This document shows, piece by piece, positions 25,807 through 34,439 of a stretch of DNA of 64,000 nucleotides. This DNA is from Deltaproteobacteria bacterium (GTDB lineage: Bacteria > Myxococcota_A > UBA796 > GCA-2862545), in contig JAFGVK010000107.1 in assembly GCA_016938035.1 (NCBI GenBank), positions 62,001 through 126,000 on the forward strand. Direction: 5' to 3'. How positions within the stretch are numbered: position 1 is the stretch's first letter; each line of letters begins with the position of its first letter. Made by a program: the position numbers and the translations under genes. Under the pieces are notes generated by a model, which saw only the letters and a program-made list of their open reading frames with translations, did not search any database and was not told the origin of the DNA.

Positions 25807-28188
25807 CTAGATGCGCAGGCGCGCGGTAGAGCTGCGGGTGACGAGCTCCATCATCGTGCGAGACACGAAGAGCGCGGTGAAGAGGGTGGTAGCGATACCG
25901 ATGAGCAGGGTCACCGCGAAGCCCTTGATGGGCCCGGTCCCATAGGAGTAGAGGACCACGCCCGCGATGGCGGTGGTGATGTTGGAGTCGAGCACCGCGA
26001 CCGCGGCCTTCTCAAAGCCAGCGTCCACCGCCTTACGAGGCGCCTGCCCGAGTCGGAGCTCCTCTCGGATGCGCTCGTAGATGATGATGTTGGCGTCCAC
26101 CGCCATGCCGATGGTGAGCGCCAGCCCCGCGAAGCCGGGCAGGGTGAGCGTGGCGCCGAAGATGGCCAGCAGCGCCATCACCATCAGCAGGTTGATGCCC
26201 AGGGCGATGTCCGCGATGATGCCCGCGGTGCGGTACCAGACCGCCATGAACAGGAAGACCACCAGGCCGCCGATGAACGTGGCCTCGAGCCCCGACCGGA
26301 TCGCGTCCTCACCCAGCGAGGAGCCGAGCTGGCGGACCTCGCCGATGCTGACCGGCGCGTTGAGCGAGCCGGTGCGGAGCACCAGCGCGAGAATTTGGGA
26401 GTCCTCCATCGCGTCCATGGACTGCCCCATGGTAATGCTGGCCCTCCCGCCGCAGATGCGGTCCTTGATGTTCGGGGCGGACCGCACCTCGCCGTCGAGG
26501 ACGATGGCGAAGCGCTTGCCCACGCTCTCGCCGGTCACGCGACAGAACACGTTGGCGCCCCGCGGCTTGAACTCCAGCGAGACGTAGGGCTGCTGCTGCT
26601 GGTCCCATGAGGTGCTGGCCTTGTTGACGTCGCCGCCGGTGAGGATGACCTCGGCCATCAGGGGGTAGGCGTAGTCGCGGACCCTGGTGCCCTCGGGGCC
26701 GTCCTCGTACTGCCACATCACGACGTGGTCTTCCTTGAGGCGCCCGGTCTGGTAGAGCCAGTCGTTGACCAGCTTGTCATCCTCGTACTGCCCGGGGGGC
26801 AGGCTGTCCTTCGCCTCGACGAGCATCCGCTGCAGCTCGGCCTGGTCGAAGGCCTCGTCCACCATCCGGAACTCGAGGATCGCGGTGGTACCGATGGCGT
26901 CCACCGCCTGCTGGAAGTCCACCTCGCCGGGGAGCTGCACGTTGATCTTGCCGCCACCCTTCTGGACGATCGAGGGCTCCTTGACGCCGGTCTCGTCCAC
27001 CCGCTTGCGGAGCGTCTCGAGCACCTGCTCCACCGCCTGCTTCTCGATGCGGGTGACCTCGTCGTCCTTGAGGGAGAAGACGTGGACCTCGTGCCCGTCC
27101 TCCTGCTTGGACTCCAGGTAGTAGTACGAGGGCATCCTGGTGTGGACGAAGGTCTTGAGGTCCTCGAAGGAAGAGGGGCTCTCCAGCAGGATCCAGGGCT
27201 CGTAGCGCGAGCGCCTGGCGGAGGTGATCTCGATCCCCTCCCTCGCCGCAGAGTCGCTCACATAGGCCAGATCGCGCGCCACCTGCGAGAGCACCGCCTC
27301 GTCGAGCTCCACCTGCAGGGTGAGGTCAATGCCCCCCCGCAGGTCGATCCCCATGTTGATCGCGGTGTTCGGGAGCAGCTTGAGGAACCACGCGGGCACC
27401 GCGGAGGGCGCCGCCTCCTCCACCGCCTTCGCTGGTCCGCTGTCCACCACCTTCTCCTGGTGGAGGGCGACCTGTCCGGGGAGCGGCCCCCCGAGCAGCG
27501 CGGCGAGGAAGCCTGCCTGATCGTCGCGCTGCGCCACCGTGAGGGTGGCCGGCACGCCCTCGGCCCCAGGCTGGACCATCCGCACCTGCTCCACCACGCC
27601 GCCCCGCACCACCAGCAGGTGGCTCAGGGGCGGCTCTGCGCCCTCTTCCAGCGGGGTGAAGGGCAGGTCCAGCGACAGGCGCACCGTGGTCGCGTCCGCC
27701 GCCTCACCCGCGGTCACCGCCACAGGAGGCAGGCCGCCGGGCGCTGGCTTGCCCACCAGCTCGGCGCGGAGCGCCTCCAGCTGCGCCTCTGGGGTCCCCT
27801 GGTAGGCCGCCAGCAGGCTGTCGCCCACGTACAGGCCCAGGTCCGCCTTGGACTGGATCAGGGTGTAGACGTCGTCCCGCGACGCGCCGACCCGGAGCTG
27901 CACCAGCAGGCGCCCGCTGTCGTCGAGGACCACGTTCTCGTAGCTGACCCCCGCCCTGTCGAGGCGGCCCTTGATCGCCGCCACCAGCGCGTCGGTGTCG
28001 CCAGAGACCACGTCCAGGTCGATGACCAGGTGGGAAGGGCCGGCGTCAGCGCCGACCTCTACCCCAGACACCGCGTCGTTGAACCGGTCCTCCGCGCTCC
28101 CCGAGAGGAAGGTCGGGAGGAGCACATAGATGGGAATGAGCACGCTCGCCGCGATGGCCAGCACGCGCGCACGGGTGATACCGTCCAC
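25807..28188 (-). CDS. secD: protein translocase subunit SecD
   Basis: This is the large partner of SecF, 793 residues. It has an N-terminal membrane segment, a long periplasmic P1 domain with the family motif GIDLRGGIDLTLQVELDE near residue 283, a second periplasmic segment, and six C-terminal membrane helices including GMAVDANIIIYERIREELR near residue 695. It is longer than E. coli SecD (615) because about 250 extra residues lie before the GIDLRGG motif, suggesting an added periplasmic module. The GTG start follows yajC by nine bases. Confidence 0.96.
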   Translation of the reverse strand: MDGITRARVLAIAASVLIPIYVLLPTFLSGSAEDRFNDAVSGVEVGADAGPSHLVIDLDVVSGDTDALVAAIKGRLDRAGVSYENVVLDDSGRLLVQLRVGASRDDVYTLIQSKADLGLYVGDSLLAAYQGTPEAQLEALRAELVGKPAPGGLPPVAVTAGEAADATTVRLSLDLPFTPLEEGAEPPLSHLLVVRGGVVEQVRMVQPGAEGVPATLTVAQRDDQAGFLAALLGGPLPGQVALHQEKVVDSGPAKAVEEAAPSAVPAWFLKLLPNTAINMGIDLRGGIDLTLQVELDEAVLSQVARDLAYVSDSAAREGIEITSARRSRYEPWILLESPSSFEDLKTFVHTRMPSYYYLESKQEDGHEVHVFSLKDDEVTRIEKQAVEQVLETLRKRVDETGVKEPSIVQKGGGKINVQLPGEVDFQQAVDAIGTTAILEFRMVDEAFDQAELQRMLVEAKDSLPPGQYEDDKLVNDWLYQTGRLKEDHVVMWQYEDGPEGTRVRDYAYPLMAEVILTGGDVNKASTSWDQQQQPYVSLEFKPRGANVFCRVTGESVGKRFAIVLDGEVRSAPNIKDRICGGRASITMGQSMDAMEDSQILALVLRTGSLNAPVSIGEVRQLGSSLGEDAIRSGLEATFIGGLVVFLFMAVWYRTAGIIADIALGINLLMVMALLAIFGATLTLPGFAGLALTIGMAVDANIIIYERIREELRLGQAPRKAVDAGFEKAAVAVLDSNITTAIAGVVLYSYGTGPIKGFAVTLLIGIATTLFTALFVSRTMMELVTRSSTARLRI

Positions 28189-28197
28189 TGGAGCCCC

Positions 28198-28536
28198 CTA
28201 CTTCGCGCTGACGGGCGCGTCGCCCTTTCGAGAGATCGCCGCCTTGTCCATCGTCACCCTGGTGTTGGGCGCGATCTCGACCTCGACCGTGTGCTCCGCG
28301 ACAGAGGTCACCCTCCCGTGCAGCCCGGAGAGGGTGACGACCTTGTCATCCTTCGCGATGCTGGCCACCAGAGCCTCCTTCGCCTTCCGCTCCCTGCTCT
28401 GGGGGAGGAAGATGAAGAGATACATGATCAGCGCGATGGAGCCGAAGAGGACCACCTGCTGAAGCGTTGACGGGGAAGCGCCCTGGGCCGCGCCGTCCAT
28501 GAGCACGAGCACCCCATCCTGAGAGAACACTGACAT
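28198..28536 (-). CDS. yajC: preprotein translocase subunit YajC
   Basis: This is a small single-span membrane partner of SecDF. The start is the ATG with GGAG six bases upstream, giving 112 residues; the longer frame has no site. After a short N-terminus come a membrane segment (VVLFGSIALIMYLFIFLP) and a cytosolic domain, RERKAKEALVASIAKDDKVVTLSGLHGRVTSV, typical of YajC. The order yajC-secD-secF is conserved in many bacteria. Confidence 0.94.
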   Translation of the reverse strand: MSVFSQDGVLVLMDGAAQGASPSTLQQVVLFGSIALIMYLFIFLPQSRERKAKEALVASIAKDDKVVTLSGLHGRVTSVAEHTVEVEIAPNTRVTMDKAAISRKGDAPVSAK

Positions 28537-28747
28537 CGACGACTCCGGGGTCGGTGCGTCCCAAGAGAGGCACGAAACGCGCTTCGTCAAGGCGGGACAC
28601 TTCAACGCGCGGTCTTATACCCGTCTCTGGGATGACGCCACCCGAGGCGACCGGAAGTGCCCACCCCGCCGGGCCCTGCCCCTGGCCCGACACCACCGCG
28701 CTGTTCACCGCTCGCCTTTGGCGAGGGTCCCCCGCACCTGGTGGGCG

Positions 28748-29887
28748 CTAGGCGCCCTCTGGCGCGGGCTCAGACGCGGCGGCCACCTGCGCTCCTAGCG
28801 CGCTGACAGCCTCGTCTCCGGCCCCGATCGCCCCCCTGAGGCGCCGCATCAGGTCCTGGTAGAAATGAAGATTATGGACAGAGAGCAGGCGCTTGCCCAA
28901 CAGCTCGTCGGTCACATACAGGTGCCGGAGGTAGGCGCGGCTGAAGCCCCCGGTGCAGGCCTCGCAGGTGCAGCCCGCGTCGAGGGGCCGGTCATCCAGC
29001 CGGTAGCGGGCGTTCTTCATGTTCATGCGCCCGTGCCAGGTCCACACCAGCCCGTGCCTGCCGACCCTTGTGGGGAGCACGCAGTCGAAGAGGTCCACCC
29101 CCCGCAGCACCGCGCCGTAGATGTCCAGCGGCTTTCCCACACCCATCAGGTAGCGGACCCTGTCGGTGGGCAGGTGGGGGGTCACCGCCTCCACCATCTC
29201 GAACATGGTCTCCTGCGGCTCGCCGACCGAGAGCCCGCCGATCGCGTAGCCGTCCAGGTCCAGCGAGGCGAGCTCTTGCGCGTGCGCCACCCTCAGATCG
29301 GTGAACAGCCCCCCCTGCACGATGCCGAACAGCGCGGTGCGATCGGGCTGTCGGCGGGAGGTGAGCTGGCGGTGCAGCCACCTGGTGGTGCGATCGGTGG
29401 AGCTGGCGGTGCGGTCCCTGGTCGCGGGCACCTCGATGCACTCGTCGAGGGCCATCGCCACGTCCACCCCGAAGGTCTCCTGGATCTCCACCGCGAGCTC
29501 CGGGGTGAGGTGGCGGTGCTGCCCGTCGAGGGGCGAGCGGAAGCGCACCCCGTCCTCGCTGACCTTGACGTGCTCCTTGAGCGAGAAGACCTGAAAGCCG
29601 CCCGAGTCTGTGAGGATCGGCCCGTCCCACCCCATGAAGCGGTGCAGGCCGCCGAGCGCGCGGAGGTCCTCATGTCCGGGCCGGACCCACAGGTGATAGG
29701 TGTTCGCGAGCACCATCGAGGCGCCCAGGCCGCGCAGATCGCGGGGCGTCAGGCCGCGGACCGTGCCCCTGGTGCCCACCGGCATGAAGGCCGGGGTGGG
29801 GACGCTCCCGTGGGGGAGGTGAAGAACGCCGGTGCGGGCAGCGCCCGCGGTCCCCAGCAGGTCAAAGGATGAGCATCGCGTCGCCAT
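28748..29887 (-). CDS. tgt: queuine tRNA-ribosyltransferase
   Basis: This enzyme exchanges guanine 34 for preQ1 in tRNA anticodons. The start is the ATG overlapping the queA 3' end, 379 residues. TPAFMPVGTRGTVRGL, DSGGFQVFSLKEH (catalytic Asp near residue 90) and FDCVLPTRVGRHG (nucleophile Asp near 265) are conserved. A zinc site CTCEAC with a later His (residues about 303-345) is present. It follows queA in the standard queuosine order. Confidence 0.97.
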   Translation of the reverse strand: MATRCSSFDLLGTAGAARTGVLHLPHGSVPTPAFMPVGTRGTVRGLTPRDLRGLGASMVLANTYHLWVRPGHEDLRALGGLHRFMGWDGPILTDSGGFQVFSLKEHVKVSEDGVRFRSPLDGQHRHLTPELAVEIQETFGVDVAMALDECIEVPATRDRTASSTDRTTRWLHRQLTSRRQPDRTALFGIVQGGLFTDLRVAHAQELASLDLDGYAIGGLSVGEPQETMFEMVEAVTPHLPTDRVRYLMGVGKPLDIYGAVLRGVDLFDCVLPTRVGRHGLVWTWHGRMNMKNARYRLDDRPLDAGCTCEACTGGFSRAYLRHLYVTDELLGKRLLSVHNLHFYQDLMRRLRGAIGAGDEAVSALGAQVAAASEPAPEGA

Positions 29888-30887
29888 AGGAGTAGAACCT
29901 GTACCCCCTGGCGATCGCCTGCTGGTAGGTGTGGAGGAGGCGCTCCCGCCCAATGAGCCCCGCCACCATCATCAGCAGGCTGCTGCCCGGGAGGTGAAAG
30001 TTGGTGATGAGCCCGTCCAGACCGCGAAAGTCATAGGGAGGGCGGATGAAGATGTCGGTGGAGCCCTGTCCGGGCACCGGGCTGGAGGCCCCTGGCGGCG
30101 TGGTGGCCTCCAGGGTGCGGGCGGTGGTGGTCCCCACCGCGATCACCCTCCCCCCCCCCGCCCTGGTGGCGGCGATCGCCCCGGCGGTCTCCTCGCTCAC
30201 CTCATAGCGCTCGTGGTGGAGGCGGCCCCGCTCCAGATCCTCCTCCCGCAGGGGGCGGAAGGTGGCGATCCCCACATGGAGGGTGACCCGCGCGATGGAG
30301 ACCTCGCGGGCAGCCAGCGCCTCCAACAGGGAGGGGGTGAAGTGGAGGCCCGCGGTCGGCGCCGCTGCTGCGCCGAGAGGGCCGGCGTACACGGTCTGAT
30401 AGCGGGTGCGGTCCCCCTCCTCCGCCTCCCGGTGAAGGTAAGGGGGCAGGGGCATCTCGCCCTGCTCCGCCATCACCTCCGCGGGGAGCCGGTCAAAGGA
30501 GAGGAGCACCTTCTCACCCTCTCGCCCCAACACCTCGACCGAGCCTCCGCCGCTCAGGTCGAGCCGCTCCCCCGCAGCCAGCCGGCGCGCCGGGCGCGCG
30601 AGGGCCCGCACCGGACCAGGACCGGGCTCCAGCACCAGCAGCTCCACCGCGCCGCCCGAGGCCCTGCGGGCGCGCAGCCTCGCGGGCATCACCCTGGTGT
30701 CGTTGAGGACCAGCAGGTCTCCCGGCTGAAGGAGCTGTGGGAGCTGGTGAAATTGGCGATCGATCCCCTCCCCCCCCGCGAGGGGGAGCTGGAGCAGGCG
30801 CGAGGCGTCCCGCGGGCTCACCGGATGGGTGGCGATCCGGTCAGGAGGGAGATCGTAGGTCCACTGGCTGAGGAAGGCGTCGTTCAT
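29862..30887 (-). CDS. queA: S-adenosylmethionine:tRNA ribosyltransferase-isomerase
   Basis: QueA converts preQ1 in tRNA to epoxyqueuosine. The 341-residue protein shows the family segments: LPPDRIATHPVSPRDASRLL at the N-terminus, LLVLNDTRVMPARL near 55, APTAGLHFTP near 178 and PYDFRGLDGLITNFHLPGSSLLMMVA near 285. It overlaps tgt by 26 bases, so the two are one transcript. A run of ten C (30150-30159) inside the gene encodes Gly codons. Confidence 0.97.
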   Translation of the reverse strand: MNDAFLSQWTYDLPPDRIATHPVSPRDASRLLQLPLAGGEGIDRQFHQLPQLLQPGDLLVLNDTRVMPARLRARRASGGAVELLVLEPGPGPVRALARPARRLAAGERLDLSGGGSVEVLGREGEKVLLSFDRLPAEVMAEQGEMPLPPYLHREAEEGDRTRYQTVYAGPLGAAAAPTAGLHFTPSLLEALAAREVSIARVTLHVGIATFRPLREEDLERGRLHHERYEVSEETAGAIAATRAGGGRVIAVGTTTARTLEATTPPGASSPVPGQGSTDIFIRPPYDFRGLDGLITNFHLPGSSLLMMVAGLIGRERLLHTYQQAIARGYRFYSYGDAMLIL

Positions 30888-31180
30888 GGCGGCCCCGTTA
30901 TCACGACCTGTCGCGGGGGTCGCGGTCGAGGCGCTGCCCGCGGCGCGGGCCGTGAGGGCGATCGTCCCGTGTCCTCGCCCCCGCGGCCGGGTGGCGCTCC
31001 GCGAGAGGGGGGCAGGCCCAGCCCGCTCGCCCCGGACGAAGGCCGCTGGGCGCGAGGCCGCGGGGGCAGATCGCGCAGGTAAGGGGATGGAAGAACATGG
31101 GGTTTCGCCGCCCGCTCCGCCTCTCGCGCTTGTGGCGGCCCCTGCCGCGGGATAGCGGAGCGGCCTACCTGGAGCCTCTC

Positions 31181-32659
31181 ATGTCCAAGACCCGCACCCG
31201 CAAGTTCTCGAGAGGGGAGCCACTCCCCGCCCCCGCCCCGGCACCAGAGGCGCCCAAGGCGGCAGCCCGCCCGGCGATCCGCCCAGCCCACGCCAGGATC
31301 GACGAGAACGACCTCCTGGCCCTGGCCCAGATGAACGAGGCGGATTTCGCCGCGATGCTGTCGGGCAGCCTGGACACCTTCAAGGTGGAGGTCGGCCAGC
31401 AGGTCACGGGGCAGGTCACCAGGGTCACCCGCGAGACCGTCTTTGTGGACGTCGGCGCCAAGGCCGAGGGGCAGGTCGAGCGCGCCGAGGCACCTCAGGC
31501 CCAGGTGGGTGACGCGATCACCGCCTACGTCCTCGCCTCGGACGAGTACGGGGTGCGCCTCTCGCAGCGCCTGTCCGGCCACGCGGCGAGCGCCTTCCTC
31601 GACTCCGCTGAGGAGAGCGGCATCCCTGTCACCGGCAAGGTGGTGTCGCGCAACCCGGGCGGCTTCGAGGTGAAGTTCGGCACCACCACCGCCTTCTGCC
31701 CCATCTCCCACATCGGGCGGATCCTCCCCGAGGACCTGGACGCGTTCGTCGGGAAGGAGATGGAGTTCAGGGTCATCGAGACCGGGGACAAGACCGTGGT
31801 CTCCCGCAAGGCCCTGGAGGAGGACAGCCTCGACCTCACCGGCGCCTGGGAGCGGATCGCCCAGGACCAGCAGCTGGAGGGGGTGATCGCGTCGGTGCGC
31901 CCGTTCGGCCTGTTTGTAGATGTGGGCGGGCTGCAGGGCCTGGTCCCCACCCGCGAGTTGGGCTGGGGCGAGAGCGGCGACCCCACCGGCGCCTACAAGC
32001 GGGGGCAGGCGGTCACGGTGCGGGTGATGCAGCTCGACCGCGAGAACCACAAGATCACCTTCTCGCTCAAGGACCCCGCCGGAGACCCCTGGTACAGGGT
32101 CGGGGCGGACTTCGTCCCCGGCCAGACCTACACCGGGACTGTGCAGCGCCTGACCGACTTCGGGGTGTTCATCGCCCTGGCCCCGGGGCTGGACGGGCTG
32201 CTCCACATCAGCCGCAGCAAGAACCTGGAGCTCCAGGTGGGCATGGCCATCGACGTGACCCTCGCGTCCGCCGACGTGGAGCGCCGCCGGCTGGAGCTGA
32301 TCCCCGCCGGACAGGAGGCGCCCAGGGCCTCCTCCCCCGCCGCCAACGTGCTGGTGGAGGGGAACGTCATCGAGGTGCTGAGCAACGGGATGCTGGTGGA
32401 GCTCCCCGACGGGCGCACCGGTTGGCTGCCCTCCCGCGAGGTGGACCTCCCCGCGGGCACGGTGCTCGCCCAGCGCTTCCGGCGCGGAAAGACGGTGCAG
32501 GTCAAGGTGCTCAAGGAGGACGAGCGGCGGGGTCAGCCCACCCTCACGGCCCGAACCGAGGTGAATTCCGACGACGCCTGGCGCGATCACGCCAAGAAGC
32601 CCAAGACCGCCGAGTCCTTCGGCACGCTGGGCGACCTGTTCTCGGGCATCAAGCTCTAG
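31181..32659 (+). CDS. S1-domain RNA-binding protein (ribosomal protein bS1-like)
   Basis: The start is the ATG with GGAG six bases upstream, 492 residues. After a basic and Pro-rich N-terminus (1-45), five S1-type beta-barrels can be seen: about 70-135 (GQQVTGQVTRVTRETVFVDV), 150-215 (TGKVVSRNPGGFEVKF), 225-300 (LEGVIASVRPFGLFVDVGG), 305-375 (YTGTVQRLTDFGVFIALAPG) and 385-465. Several carry the GxFV or FGVF aromatic pattern of RNA-binding S1 folds. Ribosomal bS1 is one reading; a bS1-like accessory RNA-binding protein is another. No cmk gene, often next to rpsA, is present. Confidence 0.88.
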   Translation: MSKTRTRKFSRGEPLPAPAPAPEAPKAAARPAIRPAHARIDENDLLALAQMNEADFAAMLSGSLDTFKVEVGQQVTGQVTRVTRETVFVDVGAKAEGQVERAEAPQAQVGDAITAYVLASDEYGVRLSQRLSGHAASAFLDSAEESGIPVTGKVVSRNPGGFEVKFGTTTAFCPISHIGRILPEDLDAFVGKEMEFRVIETGDKTVVSRKALEEDSLDLTGAWERIAQDQQLEGVIASVRPFGLFVDVGGLQGLVPTRELGWGESGDPTGAYKRGQAVTVRVMQLDRENHKITFSLKDPAGDPWYRVGADFVPGQTYTGTVQRLTDFGVFIALAPGLDGLLHISRSKNLELQVGMAIDVTLASADVERRRLELIPAGQEAPRASSPAANVLVEGNVIEVLSNGMLVELPDGRTGWLPSREVDLPAGTVLAQRFRRGKTVQVKVLKEDERRGQPTLTARTEVNSDDAWRDHAKKPKTAESFGTLGDLFSGIKL

Positions 32660-32739
32660 GGCGGCGTTCAGAGCGCCGGTCCGTCACCACCGGGCGGGGT
32701 CCCCCGGCGCCTCCCGACCTAGCTTTGGCATGAGGTGAC

Positions 32740-32770
32740 GAGGGCCGGCTCCCGAGGGGTTCCGGCCCTC
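32740..32770. terminator. inverted repeat, possible terminator after the S1 gene
   Basis: GAGGGCCGG at 32740-32748 pairs perfectly with CCGGCCCTC at 32762-32770 around a 13-base loop, 80 bases after the S1-domain stop. No T-tract follows, so it would be a weak or rho-assisted terminator. Between this and the repeat element at 32872 nothing else was recognised. Confidence 0.4.
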
Positions 32771-32871
32771 TCTGGGGATGCCGCTGAGCGGCGGAGCACC
32801 GCCTCCGCGGGCGACGCGGCGGCGGTGGACGGCGGGCGCTGGAGCCGGATCAGCCCTCGCATGGCGACCTT

Positions 32872-33367
32872 GATCAGCGGTTCGCCCAAGTGGGTCCTGC
32901 GGGAACCTCCTGGGCTTTGCACCCGATCACGCAGGGGGACAGGGGGCGGCGAGCCCCCTGCTGGGGGGAATTGGGGGGGACGCAGTCCCCGACCCCAACG
33001 GGGGATCCGAGGGCGCGCGAAGCCCTCTGGGCGGCGGCCATCAGGCCGTCGGTCGGCGGGGGCGGGGGGAAGACGCAGCCCCCGCTCACCTCGGGGAGCC
33101 CCTCGCAACAAGCCCCGTCGCTGCGCTTCCTCTCCCAAAACGCTGGTTCGTCCGCAGCAACTCGCGACGAAAATCGGCGCTCCCCCGTAGCACCGACGGC
33201 CTTGCCACGCGCAGAGGGGGTTCTTACGGGTGGCTCAACGGGGGATCCGAGGGAGCGCGAAGCCCCCTCGGCGGCGGCCATCGGGCCGTCAGATCAGCGC
33301 GCAGGCGGCCCCCTCTCCCTCCGCCAGCACGGCGAGCGATGAGCAGACCGTGGGCCGAACGATGTTC
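32872..33367. mobile_element. MITE-like dispersed repeat, copy A
   Basis: This element is related to the copy at 54515-54872. Both begin with a GATCA..CG..TCGCCCA-type end and finish with the approximate reverse complement (here 13 of 19 bases match between 32872-32890 and 33349-33367). Both contain a GGGGGCGG/AGCCCCC-type hairpin, the hairpin GGGGAC-GCA-GTCCCC (32976-32990) and a unit ending GGCGGCGGCCATCAGGCCG. Both end CCGCCAGCACGG then GGGCC.AACGATG. Copy A has extra sequence at about 33060-33235. No transposase frame is present. The right end overlaps the TGA of the uracil-DNA glycosylase gene. Confidence 0.6.
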
Positions 33368-34439
33368 ATGCCCCGCGCAGCCGCGTCGCCACCGCCTTGA
33401 GATCCTCATGCACCAGCTTCTTGTCCTCGGGCTTGCGGAGCAGGTAGGCCGGGTGGAAGGTGGGCATGACCGGGATGCCCTGCCACTCGGTCCACACCCC
33501 GCGGCGGCGGGTGATGCCGGTCACACCGAGGAGGGACTGGAGCGCCACCGAGCCCATCAGCAGGATGATCTTCGGCTGGATCGACCGCAGCTGGCGCTCC
33601 GCGAAGGGCAGACAGGCCGCGACCTCAGCGGGGCTGGGGTTGCGGTTGTCGGGTGGCCGGCACTTGACCACGTTGAGGATGTAGACCTGCTCCCTGCGCA
33701 GGTGCAGCACGTTCAGGAGCATCTTGTCGAGCATCTGTCCGGCTGGCCCCACGAAGGGGGAGCCGGTGGCGTCCTCCTGCGCCCCGGGCCCCTCGCCGAG
33801 CACCACCAGCTCGGCGCGGGGAGCGCCCTCGCCGAAGACGATGTGCTGCCGGGACTGAGCCAGGGGACAGCGGCGACAGTCCCCCAGCTCTGCCCGGATC
33901 GCCTCCAGGGTGCCAGGAGGCGCCGGGGGCGTGCGGCTCTGCTCCGCCAGCTGCGCCCAGGCGTCGGCGTGAGGCGCCGGCCCGGACGGGGGGCTGCTCT
34001 GGGCGGCGCGCTCAGCCCAGGCCGCGGCACGCAGCGGTGGTGGCGGCGGCGAGGCCCCCGGGGGAACGACCGGGCTGGGCCCTGGGCGTTGGCGCGCCGG
34101 CTCCACAGGCGCAGCGCGCGCCGGCTCCACAGGCGCAGCGCGCGCCGGCTCCGCGGGCGCAGCGCGCGCCGGCTCCACAGGCGCAGCGCGCGCCGGCTCC
34201 ACAGGGGCGCCAGCCGCCACACGGGAGACCGGATCCAGCCTGGCGCGAGGGTCCTCGCTCCTGGGAGCCGCCCCCCGCTCAGGACCGGCGCCCGCTGACC
34301 TCGCCTGAGGCTCTGGCTCCCCCGCCAGTGGCCCGGGAGGGAGGCGCGGCTCCTGCGGCGCCACCTGGAAGCCCTGGTCGCGGGTCTGCTCCACCCATGC
34401 CCGCAGCTCTGCCGCGAGCGCCATCATCTCGTCGCGCAT
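33366..34439 (-). CDS. uracil-DNA glycosylase, type 4 (Fe-S)
   Basis: This base-excision repair enzyme removes uracil from DNA. The C-terminal 200 residues carry the family motifs: ELGDCRRCPLA with two Fe-S Cys, VVLGEGPGAQEDATGSPFVG near residue 215-230, LNVVKCRPPDNRNP with the third Cys, ACLPF with the fourth, and PTFHPAYLLR near the C-terminus. The first 150 residues are Pro/Ala-rich and include five 24-base repeats coding AAPVEPAR, an unusual extension. The ATG overlaps the maf stop (TGATG). The stop codon lies within the end of the adjacent repeat element. Confidence 0.93.
   Translation of the reverse strand: MRDEMMALAAELRAWVEQTRDQGFQVAPQEPRLPPGPLAGEPEPQARSAGAGPERGAAPRSEDPRARLDPVSRVAAGAPVEPARAAPVEPARAAPAEPARAAPVEPARAAPVEPARQRPGPSPVVPPGASPPPPPLRAAAWAERAAQSSPPSGPAPHADAWAQLAEQSRTPPAPPGTLEAIRAELGDCRRCPLAQSRQHIVFGEGAPRAELVVLGEGPGAQEDATGSPFVGPAGQMLDKMLLNVLHLRREQVYILNVVKCRPPDNRNPSPAEVAACLPFAERQLRSIQPKIILLMGSVALQSLLGVTGITRRRGVWTEWQGIPVMPTFHPAYLLRKPEDKKLVHEDLKAVATRLRGA
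34092..34211 (-). repeat. five 24-base tandem repeats in coding sequence
   Basis: Five consecutive 24-base units (34092-34115, 34116-34139, 34140-34163, 34164-34187, 34188-34211) differ at only a few positions. They encode an eight-residue repeat AAPVEPAR in the linker of the uracil-DNA glycosylase. The third unit has Val to Ala, and the fifth diverges at its end. Such in-frame repeats can expand or contract by slippage. Confidence 0.95.

Noticed and set aside
26725-28470. 581-codon plus-strand frame opposite secD
   Set aside because: It is antisense to a well-supported secD and has no recognisable domain or ribosome site.
30150-30159. Ten-base C run in queA as a phase-variation tract
   Set aside because: queA is a conserved housekeeping gene and the run encodes needed Gly codons. 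It argues that such runs are common here by composition.
30884-32590. 568-codon minus-strand frame opposite the S1-domain gene
   Set aside because: The plus strand has five S1 domains; the antisense frame is a composition artefact.
34092-34211. Tandem repeats considered as a CRISPR array
   Set aside because: Units are directly adjacent without spacers, lie in frame in a coding gene and encode a Pro/Ala repeat.
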